DNA from: Liolophura sinensis
Taxonomy: Eukaryota > Mollusca > Polyplacophora > Chitonida > Chitonidae
Assembly: GCF_032854445.1 (NCBI RefSeq)
Contig: NC_088307.1
Coordinates: 4,776,001-4,840,000 of the forward strand
Length of the DNA stretch: 64,000 nt
Direction of reading: 5' to 3'
Each line of letters begins with the position of its first letter. Position 1 is the first letter of the stretch. Positions 10,791 through 22,700 of this stretch are shown here, piece by piece. Below the pieces are notes generated by a model. The model searched no databases. It saw only the letters and a list, made by a program, of their open reading frames with translations, and was not told where the DNA came from. A program made the position numbers and the translations under genes.

Positions 10791-13174
10791 ACGCTGAGGG
10801 ATAAATTTGCCGTCATGAGTGAAAACTCATCTGCAGTGAGTGGTGAATGTGTTCACCCGGATGGCCTAGTATGGATCCATATAGAGTTGTTGTTCCCTTG
10901 GCATAGTTCCGGTGTTTTTTTTTTGAGGTAACATTTTTCTCAGCACCGGATATCACACCTGCGTGGCTTAATCAGGCTGTACAATTAATCCTACAGAGCA
11001 TTGCCTTTGATGATATACGGAAACATATATCCGGTATAAAGTTAAAAGGTGAAAAAATATAAATCAGAATGAAGAGCTATCTAGTTCAGTGAGAAAGCAT
11101 CAATAGCTTTAGGCTAAGGATTTGGCCTATAGGAGAGACATATAGATGAATCTGATCGTTTATTCTGCCTCTAATCAAATCCATTTCAGCAGATGATTAC
11201 AAATCCCATTAATAATGATCAGTATTTTTCATTCTTTTTCATTATAGAAACTATATGTCTTTGTGTTTAACATTCCTGAAACATGAGCTATTTACAGGCA
11301 AAGAGGTTTCCGGTTTATTCCCCAGAGCCAAATATGCCAATACGGCCCCAGCCTTTCCCATCAGCGTCAAGGTTCAGGGGAGGTAACTTCAATAGACTTA
11401 CCAACACTGCGGTTCGGATAACTCGCCTACAAGATTTTTTTTTCAGCAGATTCACCTTTAGCGTGTTTAGCAGTCAAACTTTAACATTCTTCGAAACACA
11501 ATACATTGGTCCCTAAGGTACATCGGAAAAAATTAGACAAGCTACGCCTGTCATCTGGCAACCATACATAGCTATACATCATATATTGGCAAGTAGGCTA
11601 CATCAAAGGCTGTGAAAGTTATTTACCCACCTTCGCTGGATTTAAAGGCAACCACAGACCCTCCAGATGGTACATCTTATCTGAACCTATAACAAAGACC
11701 AAACGGTTTCCTCCCTCGCAGACTTTGCAAGAGGGATAGTTTCAATTTTGACATTGTAAATTATTCTTACTTGGACACCAAAAGGTCCTGTATGCATGGT
11801 GTGTACATATCTCGCTTTGTAGCATTTGTTAGATCCTGCGTGTTTTGTGACAATTTCAATCAAGGTCACAAATTATTACTGCGAAAATTGGTGTGTCAAG
11901 GTTTTCCATCAAAAATAAGCGTCAGGTCCGACATTCGTATAACATTCGTAGTTGGTGTTCCAAGTTGATAATCGAAAGATCAATTTCCAAAACAATGTTT
12001 AACAGTAGCTCCCAAAGACAAAGGTATTTAAGAAATTATACAAACAGGAAATAAAGCTGGTAACACACAAGAGAGAAGAGGTCATCAGCTTTCAATGATG
12101 TCGGGCAGACAGAGGATATTCCAGGCATGAATTCCATATGAAAGTTCAAATTCGTAGTCCATGAATGAGTTCCAGGTTAAATAACAATTAAACAAGGTAT
12201 CTCAGTCGCTCTTTAATTGCAACTGTTCATAAAGGCATCATGCAGATGTAATGAGGCACCATCTATGATGTTACACATGACATACTGGTCTGCATAAAAG
12301 TTGTCTACAAGATAGACGGTTATACCAGCGCCGTCTATGTTGTTAAATACCATGTAGGCGATAGATGTGTACATAAGCATAAACGCCTTCACTCCAGGTT
12401 TCTTAGGATTTAAGTGTAATTCTCTTGTAAATATTCTAAATATGGACAGAGCGTCCAGAATCTCTGGCGCTCTGCTTCATGGTTGTATCTGGTTCCGCCT
12501 AACCCGGGGCTGGGGACTGTATAATCATCATGTTGAACTGAATCGCCATGCAGGGTATACGTGCAGATGCAATAAAAGGGCAACTGAGATATACATAGTC
12601 TGTTATCCACAGCTGATATTTTAGCATGGTACACGATTTGTATGCTGACTTCACTCAGTCGCCGAGAGTATACCTTGAGCCTCTTCAACATCATTGAAAA
12701 CTGTTGACTGCTTCTCTTTGCATGATTCCGTCCATTTTTTCGTACTTTATATACTTTCTTTGTTCTTTGGAAGTTTGTGTCAACGTTGCTTTTTGGAATT
12801 GACCTGAAACGTTTTTATTGCTTGGCGGCTGGTGTACGAATGCCTGTTTACAAGCCAAATGGTTTTCACAAGTAGATTTTGCCTGGCATACCCTTGTCTA
12901 GCTGAAGCTGACACTCACGTCATCAATATTGATGACAAACCCCAATGAGGCATATTATCTATTTGATTGGTGTTGAACTCTGTACTCAAGAAGTTTTCAT
13001 TTATTTGCGCTCTGATTTTTAGTTGCAAAGTTAGCGTTTATTAGAGTGTCCCGGAAAGACGATGTCGTATGACCAGTGCCCTGTGTTGTTCAAAGGTAAA
13101 TTGAACAACACCTATAAAGGTGCTCTATTCAAACTTTTGGTGGGGCACTTTTTCAGGTATACATTTATATACAT
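10791..13174. other. Gene-free stretch
   Basis: No supported exon. The longest open frame (11283-11516, 77 codons) has no recognisable motif and no convincing splice context. Confidence 0.5.
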
Positions 13175-13330
13175 TTGGTGGGATGGTATAATTTACCACT
13201 ATTTAAGCATTTACATGAAGAGTTAGAATAAATCTCCAACTGACAAGAGGCCATGTTGCGTGTGACCAATTGTCAACTGTCAGGCTGTCGTTGCTGCTCG
13301 GCTTTTACTCTCTTTTACTTCTGTTATATT
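13175..13330 (-). repeat. Repeat D copy
   Basis: Same block order as other minus-strand D copies: CATGTAAATGCTTAAATAGT, AGTTGGAGATTTATTCTAAC, GACAGTTGACAATTGGTCAC, then a decayed GCAGCAACGAC head. Confidence 0.65.
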
Positions 13331-13629
13331 AAAGAGAACTAACCGGTTCTCACAAATGCTGTCGGTCGTGGAAAAAGGTTGTAACTGAACTCCGCATAAA
13401 AACTTGAAGCCCGTTTTGTGTAAAATGGTAGCAGTCGTGTCGCTTCCTAGCTCACAACCGCCATACTCATATAGAGGTAGGTCTGTAAGAGACAACAAGG
13501 GTCGGTTTCACAAAAGTCCAAAGCTTCAATATTCTTTACAAAACTAAATATTTAAAAATGCAGGCTTAAACTTATATTACCATAACACAGAATCAGTCAT
13601 ATTATTAATAAAATATTAAAATATTTTTT

Positions 13630-13757
13630 ATTTCATTTATTTATTTTATTGGTGTTTTATGCAGTACTCACGAATATTTCACTTATACGACGCAGCCAGC
13701 ATTAGGACGGGAAGAAACACGACAAAGCCCGGGGAAACCCACAACCATTCGCAGGTA
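13630..13757 (-). mobile_element. SINE-A 3' part
   Basis: Tail TTTATTTATTTTATTGGTGT and core (CGCAGCCAGCATTAGGACGG, CCACAACCATTCGCAGG) in reverse orientation; head absent. Confidence 0.8.
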
Positions 13758-13849
13758 TGTACAGGCATCAGACAACGTGTTATCAAAATGCATCTCTTAC
13801 GATTTTCTGTAAAAGCTAATTACAGTCTGGGTGGTCTTCAAAAAACTAC

Positions 13850-14165
13850 AGGCACGGTGCGACTCCCAATCCTTTGGCCATAGAGATCGCGAGTTCGAAT
13901 CCACGTTCGGTTTTGGCTGTCACTTATTTGTTTCATTGTTGTTTTACGCCGTACTGAAGAATATTTCAGTTATACGACGGCGGCCAGTATTATGATGGAA
14001 GTAAACCCAGCCAAGCCTGGCGGAAATCCACGTATGACGAGAGGAAGCCAGTATGAGCGGGATTTGACCTCACAGCGAGCGCATTGCTAACCACCTCAGC
14101 AAAGGAGGCCCCCGCTGCGGCTGTCAGTCAGTAGGTTCGTCAGGTACCTGGTAATAGACTGTGCC
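13850..14165 (+). mobile_element. SINE-C copy split by a SINE-A
   Basis: B-box-like GCGAGTTCGAATCCACGTTC at about 13889-13908, then, after an inserted SINE-A, the tail with GTCAGGTACCTGGTAATAG. The two parts join at GGCTGTCA, which is duplicated around the insertion. Confidence 0.6.
13923..14118 (-). mobile_element. SINE-A nested in SINE-C
   Basis: Reverse-oriented SINE-A with tail, core and head ending GGAGGCCCCC. Flanked by GGCTGTCA at 13915-13922 and 14119-14126, an 8-bp target-site duplication. Confidence 0.85.
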
Positions 14166-14211
14166 TCAAAATGACCTGTTCCTCTGATGTGCAAGAAATT
14201 ATTTGGGCTCT

Positions 14212-14290
14212 AACACTTCTACCCAGGACTGACCCTGGATATATCGCTCCCGAAGCGGACGCTCTACCAACTGTGCTATCTGGGCCGACC
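14212..14290 (-). mobile_element. SINE-B tRNA-like head fragment
   Basis: On the minus strand CCAGATAGCACAGTTGGTAG then AGCGTCCGCTTCGGGAGCG and a CCAGGGTCAGTCC B-box-like stretch, as at 62270-62366 and 39462. The body is missing. Confidence 0.7.
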
Positions 14291-14616
14291 TATTCAAAAG
14301 AAATAGACTATAGTCAGAAAATTCGGACTACATAGTAAAGTGCACATATTTTCCATCACGCCCAGTTTGAGCATTTTCATTTAATCAAGCTAGCGATGCC
14401 CAATGTCATTTACCTTGATTTACTGAGCCATATAAATCTTCAAAGCCCTGGACCTTGAATAAATATACATGTTGCATGGCCCAGTAAGATTTCATGACCG
14501 TCACCTTAGTTCCTGACGTCTGATTGGAGTTCAACACAACATTGGGATGTGGATGTAGTGACAAGTATGTAGTGTATGCAATACATTTATTTAACACTAG
14601 ACGTATAAGTGGTAAC

Positions 14617-14728
14617 CGGATGGTCGTGGGTTTTCCCCGGGCCCTCCTCCCAACAAAATGCTGGCCACTGTGGTATAAGTGAAATATTCTTGAGTACTGC
14701 GTTCAACACCAATCAAATAAATAAACAT
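14617..14728 (+). mobile_element. SINE-A 3' part
   Basis: Core GGATGGTCGTGGGTTTTCCC and tail TTGAGTACTGCGTTCAACACC then CAATCAAATAAATAAA. Confidence 0.85.
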
Positions 14729-14744
14729 TTTAAGCATTTTCCGG

Positions 14745-14950
14745 ACTGCAGTGGGGTTAGATAAATTACAACTAACATCACTGCATTTTTACCTAATTCT
14801 GCAGATGCCATGATGCTAGGGAGTGTGTACTTTGCTACTTTACATATACAGTTGGTATAAAACCGTGAGATAAACTGACAAGAGGCCTAGGGTAACCTCT
14901 ATTCAGCTTGTCATACCGTTGTCACTGTGCTGGTTTTCCTCTCCATGCAA
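14745..14950 (-). repeat. Repeat D copy
   Basis: Contains reverse-oriented ACAAGAGGCC, TCAGCTTGTCATACCGTTGT and GTTTTCCTCTCCATGC blocks seen in other D copies; diverged. Confidence 0.55.
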
Positions 14951-15223
14951 TAGTGTTTCAAATGTTTTGATATAGAAAGGTTTGAGCTACGTGGTTTTGT
15001 GCTCATGAAGAATAGCTCTCTGTCTCTCTCTCTCGTTCTTTCGTTCATGGAGTACAGAAACTTTATACAGATCATGTTACCGCCAAAATATTATTGATTG
15101 GTACTGCGATATTGTTTTGAATACGTAGCAAACTTCACAAGCAGAACCGTAATATGAGCAGTATGTAGACATGCTTTACCTCACTGTGAGTAATTAGATA
15201 CTGCAATGACAATTGATTAAGGC

Positions 15224-15478
15224 GAGGGCCTCCATTGCCGCCGAGTGGTTAGTGTGCCAGAGTACTGGTGACTCATGAGCCTTTCGCCAATGCGGCCGCT
15301 ATGAGGGAACATGCAGGCTTCCCATACGGTCGTAGGTTGGAAGGTCTGCAGCAACTTGTGGATGGTCTTGTGTTTCCTCCGGGGTCTGCTCGGGTTCCTC
15401 CCAACCTAATGCTGGCCGCCCTCGTGTAAGTCAAATATTCTTGAGTACGGTATAAAACACCAATCAGATAAATAAATA
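15224..15478 (+). mobile_element. SINE-A, full length, diverged
   Basis: Head GGGCCTCCATTGCCGCCGAG with GTGGTTAGTGTGCC, middle AATGCGGCCGCTATGAG, core GGATGGTCTTGTGTTTCCTC, tail TTGAGTACGGTATAAAACACC plus CAATCAGATAAATAAAT. No clear target-site duplication. Confidence 0.85.
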
Positions 15479-15811
15479 TTAGCGTTTTAAGCAGACAAAC
15501 AATAAAAACGTGATAGAAAAGAAAAAATTAAATCAACTGAAATGACAGAATCAAAAATGTAGGGAAAAAAGCTAATTTTTACTTGCAGCTGTCGGTTACC
15601 ATACTACAGTCCCTTGACTCACCTAAAATGCTTGTTTACACACCTTTCTTCACGCGTCCGGGAGCCAGGCAAAATTTAATCAAATCACTGATAGCAAATT
15701 TAAGTTTGCTATCAGTTTATCAGTATTTATCCGTTATATGAATGGACTTGAGCAGGGATTAAGGAATAGCTGAACAAGATTACTAAAGAAAAGGGAAGCG
15801 TTAGAGTGTAT

Positions 15812-16364
15812 TATTTATTTATTTCATTGGTGCCGTAAGATATTTTACTTACACGACGTCGGCCAGCATTATAGTGGGAGAAAACCGGCATAATCACGAT
15901 CATCCGCAAGTCGCTGGAAGACCTTCCCACGTCCACGTTACCGTGTAAGAAGCAATTGATACACACATGTACACAATACATGGTACTGGGCCGTGAAGCT
16001 ATATGTAGGTCAGATTATGTGCAATGTGCGTTTAATGAGCTAAACCAATGATCTCTGATAAATTGCACACAACATCACTGTATTTTGTTTATTTATTTAT
16101 TTGATTGGTGTTTTACGCCGTTCTCAAGAATATTTCACTTATACCACGGCGGCCAGCATTATGGTGGGTGGAAACCGGACAGAGCCCGGCGTAATCACGA
16201 TCATCCGCAAGTCGCTGGAAGACCTTCCCACGGCAGATGATACTTACATGTATAGAATACATGCTACTGCGCCGTTAAGCTATGTGTACGTCAGGTTATG
16301 TGCAATGTGCGTTTAATAAGCTAGTCCAATGACCTCTGACGAATTGCACGCAGTATCACTGCAT
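15812..16364 (-). repeat. Tandem segmental duplication, about 275 bp x2, each with a SINE-A part
   Basis: 15812-16086 and 16087-16364 share a reverse SINE-A part (15812-15936; 16087-16236) and the same non-SINE flank, including ATGTGCAATGTGCGTTTAAT (16018-16037; 16298-16317) and a CTCTGA...GAATTGCAC-type stretch. SINE and flank were therefore duplicated together. A third SINE-A follows at 16365. Confidence 0.85.
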
Positions 16365-16365
16365 T

Positions 16366-16424
<59 letters not shown>

Positions 16425-16545
16425 TTCCATTGGTGTTTTACGCCGTACTCACGAATATTTCACTTTTTCGACGGCGGTCAGCATTATGGTGGGAGGAAAC
16501 CGGGCTGAGCCCGGGGAAACCCACGACCATCCGCTGGCTGCTGTC
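16365..16545 (-). mobile_element. SINE-A with a long (TTTA)n tail
   Basis: About 15 TTTA repeats (16366-16425), then CCATTGGTGTTTTACGCCG, CGACGGCGGTCAGCATTATG and CACGACCATCCGCTGG. The head is absent. The microsatellite sits at the position of the SINE 3' tail. Confidence 0.9.
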
Positions 16546-19296
16546 AGACTCGATTTACAAGTTAAACCCCGTTTAAATGAATGTAAGTAATTGGACGACT
16601 AAACTGTTCTTTTTATCCATTCATCATAACCTATACATAGGCTTCCTTTTGCTTGATTCGCATCAGTCCCTTTGCCGCAGTTTAATTAACGTTCGAGCAC
16701 TACCAGTATTATCATTAGCCAGAGGGGTGGTATGAGATATGCCTGGCAATGTTAATGATTACTTCGTTAAAGGTCTTCTTGCCGATTCATTACCAGGAGC
16801 ACCAACGAGGGCTGGCATCCAATCAAATGCATCAGAAATTACCGGAAAATTAAGTCTTGCACATGTACAAGGATTGTTTACAATAAATGTAGACAGGATA
16901 TGTGTGAGAAAAAAGTTTATGGCTCAATGTTTGCAAGAGGCAGGCGAGAAGTAAAAGACTCGGTTAGAATAACAAGCTCCGCCTGGTTTGAAGTATGAAA
17001 GAAGAGGTATGCCTCGGTGTGCACTTGAGGGTATTCTGACCAGTTAAAGGTAAGGTGCTCTCTTGTTGCACACAAGAAAACGGGTGAGTAGTTAGGTTTT
17101 CTATCACTATCTAATATAGTAGAAACTTGAAGTAAGGGTCAACGGAGGAACGCATTATAAGATGTCATATTCTCACAAAAACACCTGTTTAAGATATCTC
17201 ACTTGAGCCCTAGACTTCATCCGTGAAGTTATCCAAAAGGAAAATGGGGAACGTTTTGAAAGCCTCCAATAAATAGATCAAACATCCTAGTTTCTATATA
17301 CAAGAACCCTTCAAAGTGCACGCGGAGCAAAAGCGAACAAGATGTAGGAGATGGAAATTGAAGGCGATTTACACGGACTAGTTTGAAGATGGCGACGCCC
17401 TGGAGATAAAAGAAGTAGAATAAGATCTGTTTTAGTCATATGCCGGGCCAAAGATTTAATTTAAACTGTACGGCATAAGTGATCTCACCTTATCTGGAAA
17501 GAAAATGCCCAGCCTCCCTGCTACATTTATGGATATAAGGGGCTACAGTACGGGGAGTAAAAGAGAACTCTGATGGCAGTGTGATATTTGGCAGCTGGTG
17601 AAATTAGACCTGTCATTATACCTCACTTATAAGGGGTTTAGACTAACTGTTCATGTAAATGCATGCGTCAAAGTATCTTGGTTAAAGTAGAATCAAATAA
17701 ACAAAAAAAAATAATACAATGATTAATTGCGTTAATGCAATTTAAGAGTCGCTGCTGGGCTAGAATTACTCAACATGCTGTGCTATCATCACATATAATA
17801 ATTTCATTAAAACACTGCAAAGGGACCAGGCCTCGGGAGTGCATAGCCCACCAGCCGAATCCTGCTTTATGTAGGCATATATGCAATATAAAAGAAGACA
17901 TAATAAGGCGGTCAAAACAGATGACACATACTTATGACGTAATGTTTTGCAGATGAAAGGAGAATTTAACAGAATACAGGCGAATGTGGGTCATTCTTGA
18001 CGAAAAACCTGCACGCAGAATTGTACATTTCACAAATTTATTCAAAGTGGGATGTAATAAAAGTACAATGCAGTCATTATAATATGGGCAAACAATCCCG
18101 CCCAGAAAAATATTTTATTACATGCAATACCTTTATAAAGTTTTATAAGAAAACAATCATTATGTTTATCCCAGGTAAAATGTCGGTTGATAACAAACCC
18201 CCCAAATAACGAAAGAATCGCTAGATAACTGTCATAGCCCGTGAAGCTTTGGTGTGGCAATTTGTGCAGTCTGACGTCAACCAGTAAAGTGTGCATATTT
18301 CTGCTCCACACGTGGATAAGTTCGTAAGTAACTTGCCAAAGGTCGGCGGCTTATCCTGGGCAGAGCAAAAATAAAGCCTGACACTATAACATAAACATAT
18401 ACAAAAATAATGTAAATCATAGATATCATCGACAAACATTTTTTTTTAAATTCATTTTAAAAGACGAGTATTTTGAGCTCAGTACTGGGGATATGGCGTG
18501 ACGGACAATTTACTCTGAGTAACCATGCATGTTTTAGACACTCTTATGGACTTTGCCAATCACTAGCATTGAAGGTGTCAAGCGGTATTTTGGGTCTGAC
18601 CTCAACTCTCAGCTCTTCGTTGTAAGTGTGGTTCTTGGGTTATTTAATATGTTAAACTGAAACGCTTTCGTCCAACTTGACGGCTATGAAAAATAGTTAT
18701 CGTCTACACAACAACAGGACGGCCATAATACCGTCGAAAATGAACAAGAGAGCACAAATCTCAAACTATATTTGTGAGCTGTCGTGATGAAGCCTCACAC
18801 CAAGAATGAATTCAATTAAAAAACAGTTTTGAAAAAAAAAACATTTAAAAAAATGTCCACAATTGTGGACATGTTGGTCATGTTGAAATTATATACCAAG
18901 TTATAATTGAAAAACTCCGAAAAACTCATTCTTAACGGACTGATTGAACCACTGACTGTAAGTCGATAGTCCCTTCTTATATAGGTAGTGGACAAGTAAG
19001 GTGTATGGTAGTCATAAATATATGCGATATGCTCTGGTTGAGAACAGCCCTAAGGCTTCCTAACCGTTACCATGGAGACTGACAAATTGAGGACTAAGAA
19101 TGACGAACATTACAAGCGTATATCACGATAGATATGCACTGATGAGCAGGCGGTAAAAAAAAAAGCAGATGAAAGAAAGCAAAGGTTGGTCATTTATTTT
19201 TTTGGCAGGAAGTCGAGGTTGGGGATGGGGATGGGCTCAAATTGCATATCCCGCTTTTTAACAGGTGGCATATGTCTAATGTTTTTTTTCCTTCAG
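16546..19296. other. Gene-free stretch upstream of gene A
   Basis: No exon supported apart from the possible 5' UTR exon edge at 19297. Contains one repeat D copy (17545-17800) and a short palindrome ATGTCCACAATTGTGGACAT at 18853-18872. The promoter of gene A is expected here or further left, but no core element was recognised. Confidence 0.5.
17545..17800 (+). repeat. Repeat D copy
   Basis: AGTACGGGGAGTAAAAGAG head, GGCAGTGTGATATTTGGCAG, ACTAACTGTTCATGTAAATG, and an end AACATGCTGTGCTATCATCA that matches 33008-33030. Confidence 0.65.
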
Positions 19297-19347
19297 GCGG
19301 GTGCAACACGGTTTTCGGACAAGGTGTTAGTTTGTAAAAAAACAAAC
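19297..19347 (+). other. Probable 5' UTR part of coding exon 1 of gene A
   Basis: A strong 3' splice site (GTTTTTTTTCCTTCAG, ending at 19296) lies 51 bases upstream of the chosen ATG, so exon 1 is probably preceded by a non-coding exon. An open frame extends further left to an ATG at 19186, but that would cross the splice site and add a tail not expected in SLC5 proteins. Confidence 0.5.
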
Positions 19348-19704
19348 ATGGAGACGTTGGTTTTTCGCGACAGGGCATCCTTTCACGTCGCCGATTACGT
19401 CATATTCGGACTGACAGTGGCCATCTCATCCGGCGTCGGGATTTACTTCGCCGTCGCTGGCGGACGTCAAAAGACGACGTCGGAATACCTGGTTGGAAAT
19501 CGGAAGCTACACGTCGTACCTGTGGGGTTGTCTTTGATTGTTTCGTTCGAGTCGTCCATCTTCATGCTGGGCTTCCCTGCAGAGGTCTACGGTCACGGGA
19601 CGCAGTTCTGGATGGTTCACGTTGGACTGATTCTTACCTTCCTGTGTGTAGCCCAAGTCATTGTCCCGCTTATGCACCCATTAGGGATAACCAGTGTTTA
19701 CCAG
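19348..19704 (+). CDS. Gene A exon 1 (residues 1-119)
   Basis: Begins METLVFRDR; covers TM1-TM3 with DYVIFG, GIYFAVAGG, PVGLSLIVSFESS and the end GITSVYQ. Ends phase 0 at CAG|gtaagg. The ATG was chosen because it gives the usual short N-terminal tail before TM1. Confidence 0.93.
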
Positions 19705-22700
19705 GTAAGGCGACACTTGCTTTAGACATTTTTACTTCATTTAATTAACCATTAAATCATTAAATTAATAAAGAGACTATATACGTGGAAAGGTTTGCAG
19801 CAACCTGCGGATGGTTGTGGGTTTCCATCGCGCTCTACCCGGTTTCATTACACCATAATTTTGACTGCCGTCGTATAAGTCAAATATTCTTGAGTTATAG
19901 GGCGTAGTGATGCAATCAAATAAATCAATAAATAATGCATAATTAAATAACTATATATACCGGTAGTGAACTGAACGTCATTATTTTGGCAATATTGATA
20001 ATCCGAACACAAGCACTCAAGAGCCTAACCCAGGAGACCAATCTAATCCTATTTCATTACTTTTCCATATTCTACATTCCACCCGATATTAAAATTGGTA
20101 GATTGACTGTACCATGTCGTAAGGCGACGATATCCTGACACAAAGGGAGGTCACTCTGTTGTCGGAACGTGCACATCGCGGCGTCATGACGTAACCATAT
20201 GACTGGACATAGATAACCAGTCTCTGATACATTGGGTTGACTTAGTTCTGAGATCAGCTTGCCACGTTCCGCGCTTAGCTTCCACACTAACCCCTCTAAA
20301 TCGTTACATTCACTAACCTTGAACTCAGTCCTGTCGCCGGCGCTGTGCTCAGCGCTAAAGCTTTACGAGACGATAACAAATTCTGAATGTATATCATCTC
20401 ATTATGCGAGAATAACAAAGGCCATAACCTCGCAATTAACACAAATGTGACGGGTTCATCCACTGCCTAAAGCATCCCATTTTCGCACACCGCCTTTTTC
20501 AAATCATGTGACGCTTACCAAAATTAAGATCATCTTTCTTTTTCACAATAGTTGCTTACATTTGCTTCTATTCATTTTTAAAACAAAAGCAAAGTTAAAG
20601 ACTCCCAAACAAGTTGTCAATCGCTTTCTTAATGGCCTACATGTAAATTTTGTTACTGTCAATCCAAACGTCCCACGAGGTTATCTCTTTCCGAAAGAGG
20701 TTGAGAATTGGAAACAGTTTTACCTTCTGTCGGCATACATTTGTGTTAGTTCTGTGTAATTAGCTTGCGCAGATCCTTTATACATGATATTTTCATGCCA
20801 CAAATTAGAAATTCCCTGGTATAGCCCCTTTCTAGTGTATTTTCAGTGATAAGTGTTAGCTAAGCATTATATTTTCAAATACGGTAAATGACATAAAAGC
20901 ACCTTTCCACGATCAATACAGCTCTTAGAATCCGACAAAAAGTACAACTTAGTCATGGATAAAATATAGGAGTATTACAGTTTGTAAGTATCAGCACGTT
21001 ACAATACTAATGAATCGTGGTGATGTCTCTCCAGGTATCTTGTCCATAGATAAAGTATATGATCTAACTAAAAAAATGTAATCATCGCAAGATTAAAATC
21101 AAACAAATTTCACAGTGCACGGAACTTGGTCTACACTACACACATGTGTAACGATTTCTCTTCTCTTTTTCCCCAGTACTTAGAACTGCGTTACAGGTCT
21201 CGGACGGTTCGCCTTCTAGCCTCTATCCTGGGAATTCTCTACCAGGTAGGCCTCAGTGATTACAGCTAAAAATAACTTTCAAATTAGCTTTTCACAGTCA
21301 ACTGGTTGACCTATTTCAATGGATGAAGTGCTTTACAGCATCTTTATGTATGCGCATCACGGGTCATGCGTGCAATTTGCCAGCGCTATATTATATTGAT
21401 GGTGTGGTAAAGCCTCACTTGAGCATTTGGCTCAAGGCCATTAACACCACGCAGTCGAAGAAGAAATGCGCTCAGATTGGGAAAGGGTGTTTGGCAGGAG
21501 GTACTAGTATATGAGCGTGTGAGAAGCTTTCGTAGTGTCTTGTTGGATTGAAGTCTTTCTGACTTTGGCGACTGTCCAGGATTTAGTTCACTTTTATAGT
21601 GTCGTTGTTGTGGGTGTATACCTTTTCCAAACTGGATATCAAAAACACAAAACACTTAATAAATTTATTATGACGCTTTTGTCTCCAAAACGAGCTTGTG
21701 AAGTTTAACTTTATGAGTAAGAAAATGTATTCTAACTGCATTTTTTTCTCAATTCTGTGAACGTCTAACCTGTGGAGTTGCATGTCGATGGCCAAAGGCA
21801 ATTTTGATAATAAGATTAAACTACTTAACACTCTTAGGTTTAAAATAAAACACAGTTTAAACAGCACGCAGTAGTCGAATCACTTCCAGTTACATTATAA
21901 CGGGCTATCGTGTAGTTCAGAGTTAATGCATGGTATTTGCTGTAACGCTTCTACCCCGGCCAATGTATTCAGTGCTTTAATAGATAAATCACTCGCATTG
22001 TAGACGTTTTACATGGGAATAGTGCTTTATGGCCCCGCCACAGCACTGGAGGCAGGTACGTTACCTATAACCGAATCATCCTACTTATATATAGTATAAA
22101 CTTTGAAAACAATTGATCAGTATACTTTACGTTAGCACAAACACTTTAAAAACAAACCTAAAACTCGTCAAAATTTATAACTCTATCCTTACACGGTTCT
22201 ACATTTTCTCTATTTCTTCCAGGTGTAGTTTAACTGCATAAGATATACTGAATTAGGGAAATGATTTTGTCTACTGTTTGGGAAAACGTAATACAGGTAA
22301 ATGTATATCTGTAGATTTTGATGAATATCTTTACATTACTGGAATGCATGATAGCTGAAACATTTATTGCTCAAATGGTTAGCGTGCTAGCGCAGAGTAA
22401 TGACCCAGTAGCCTCTCACCAATGTGGTCGCTGTGAGCTCATGCTGGCGTCCTCTCCGGCCGTAAGTGGGAAGGTCTGCCAACAACCTGCGGATGGTCGT
22501 GAGTTTCCCCTAGGCTCTCCCCGGTTTCCTTCCACCATAATGCTGGCCGCCTCCATATAAGTGAAATATTCTTGAGTACGGCGTAAAACACCAATCAGAT
22601 AATCAGGACACCAATCTGTCCTCCGTGTTATAACTTTTGCGATGTCTCTTTTCTTCGTCCTAGTTACGCAGTTTCCGGTTACCTACTCCATTTTCCTGGT

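Noticed and set aside
11283-11516. 77-codon open frame
   Set aside because: No recognisable motif, no neighbouring exons, and composition close to background.
19186-19347. Upstream ATG extending gene A by 54 residues
   Set aside because: The extension crosses a strong acceptor at 19296 and adds a low-complexity leader not expected for SLC5 proteins; ATG at 19348 fits the family start.
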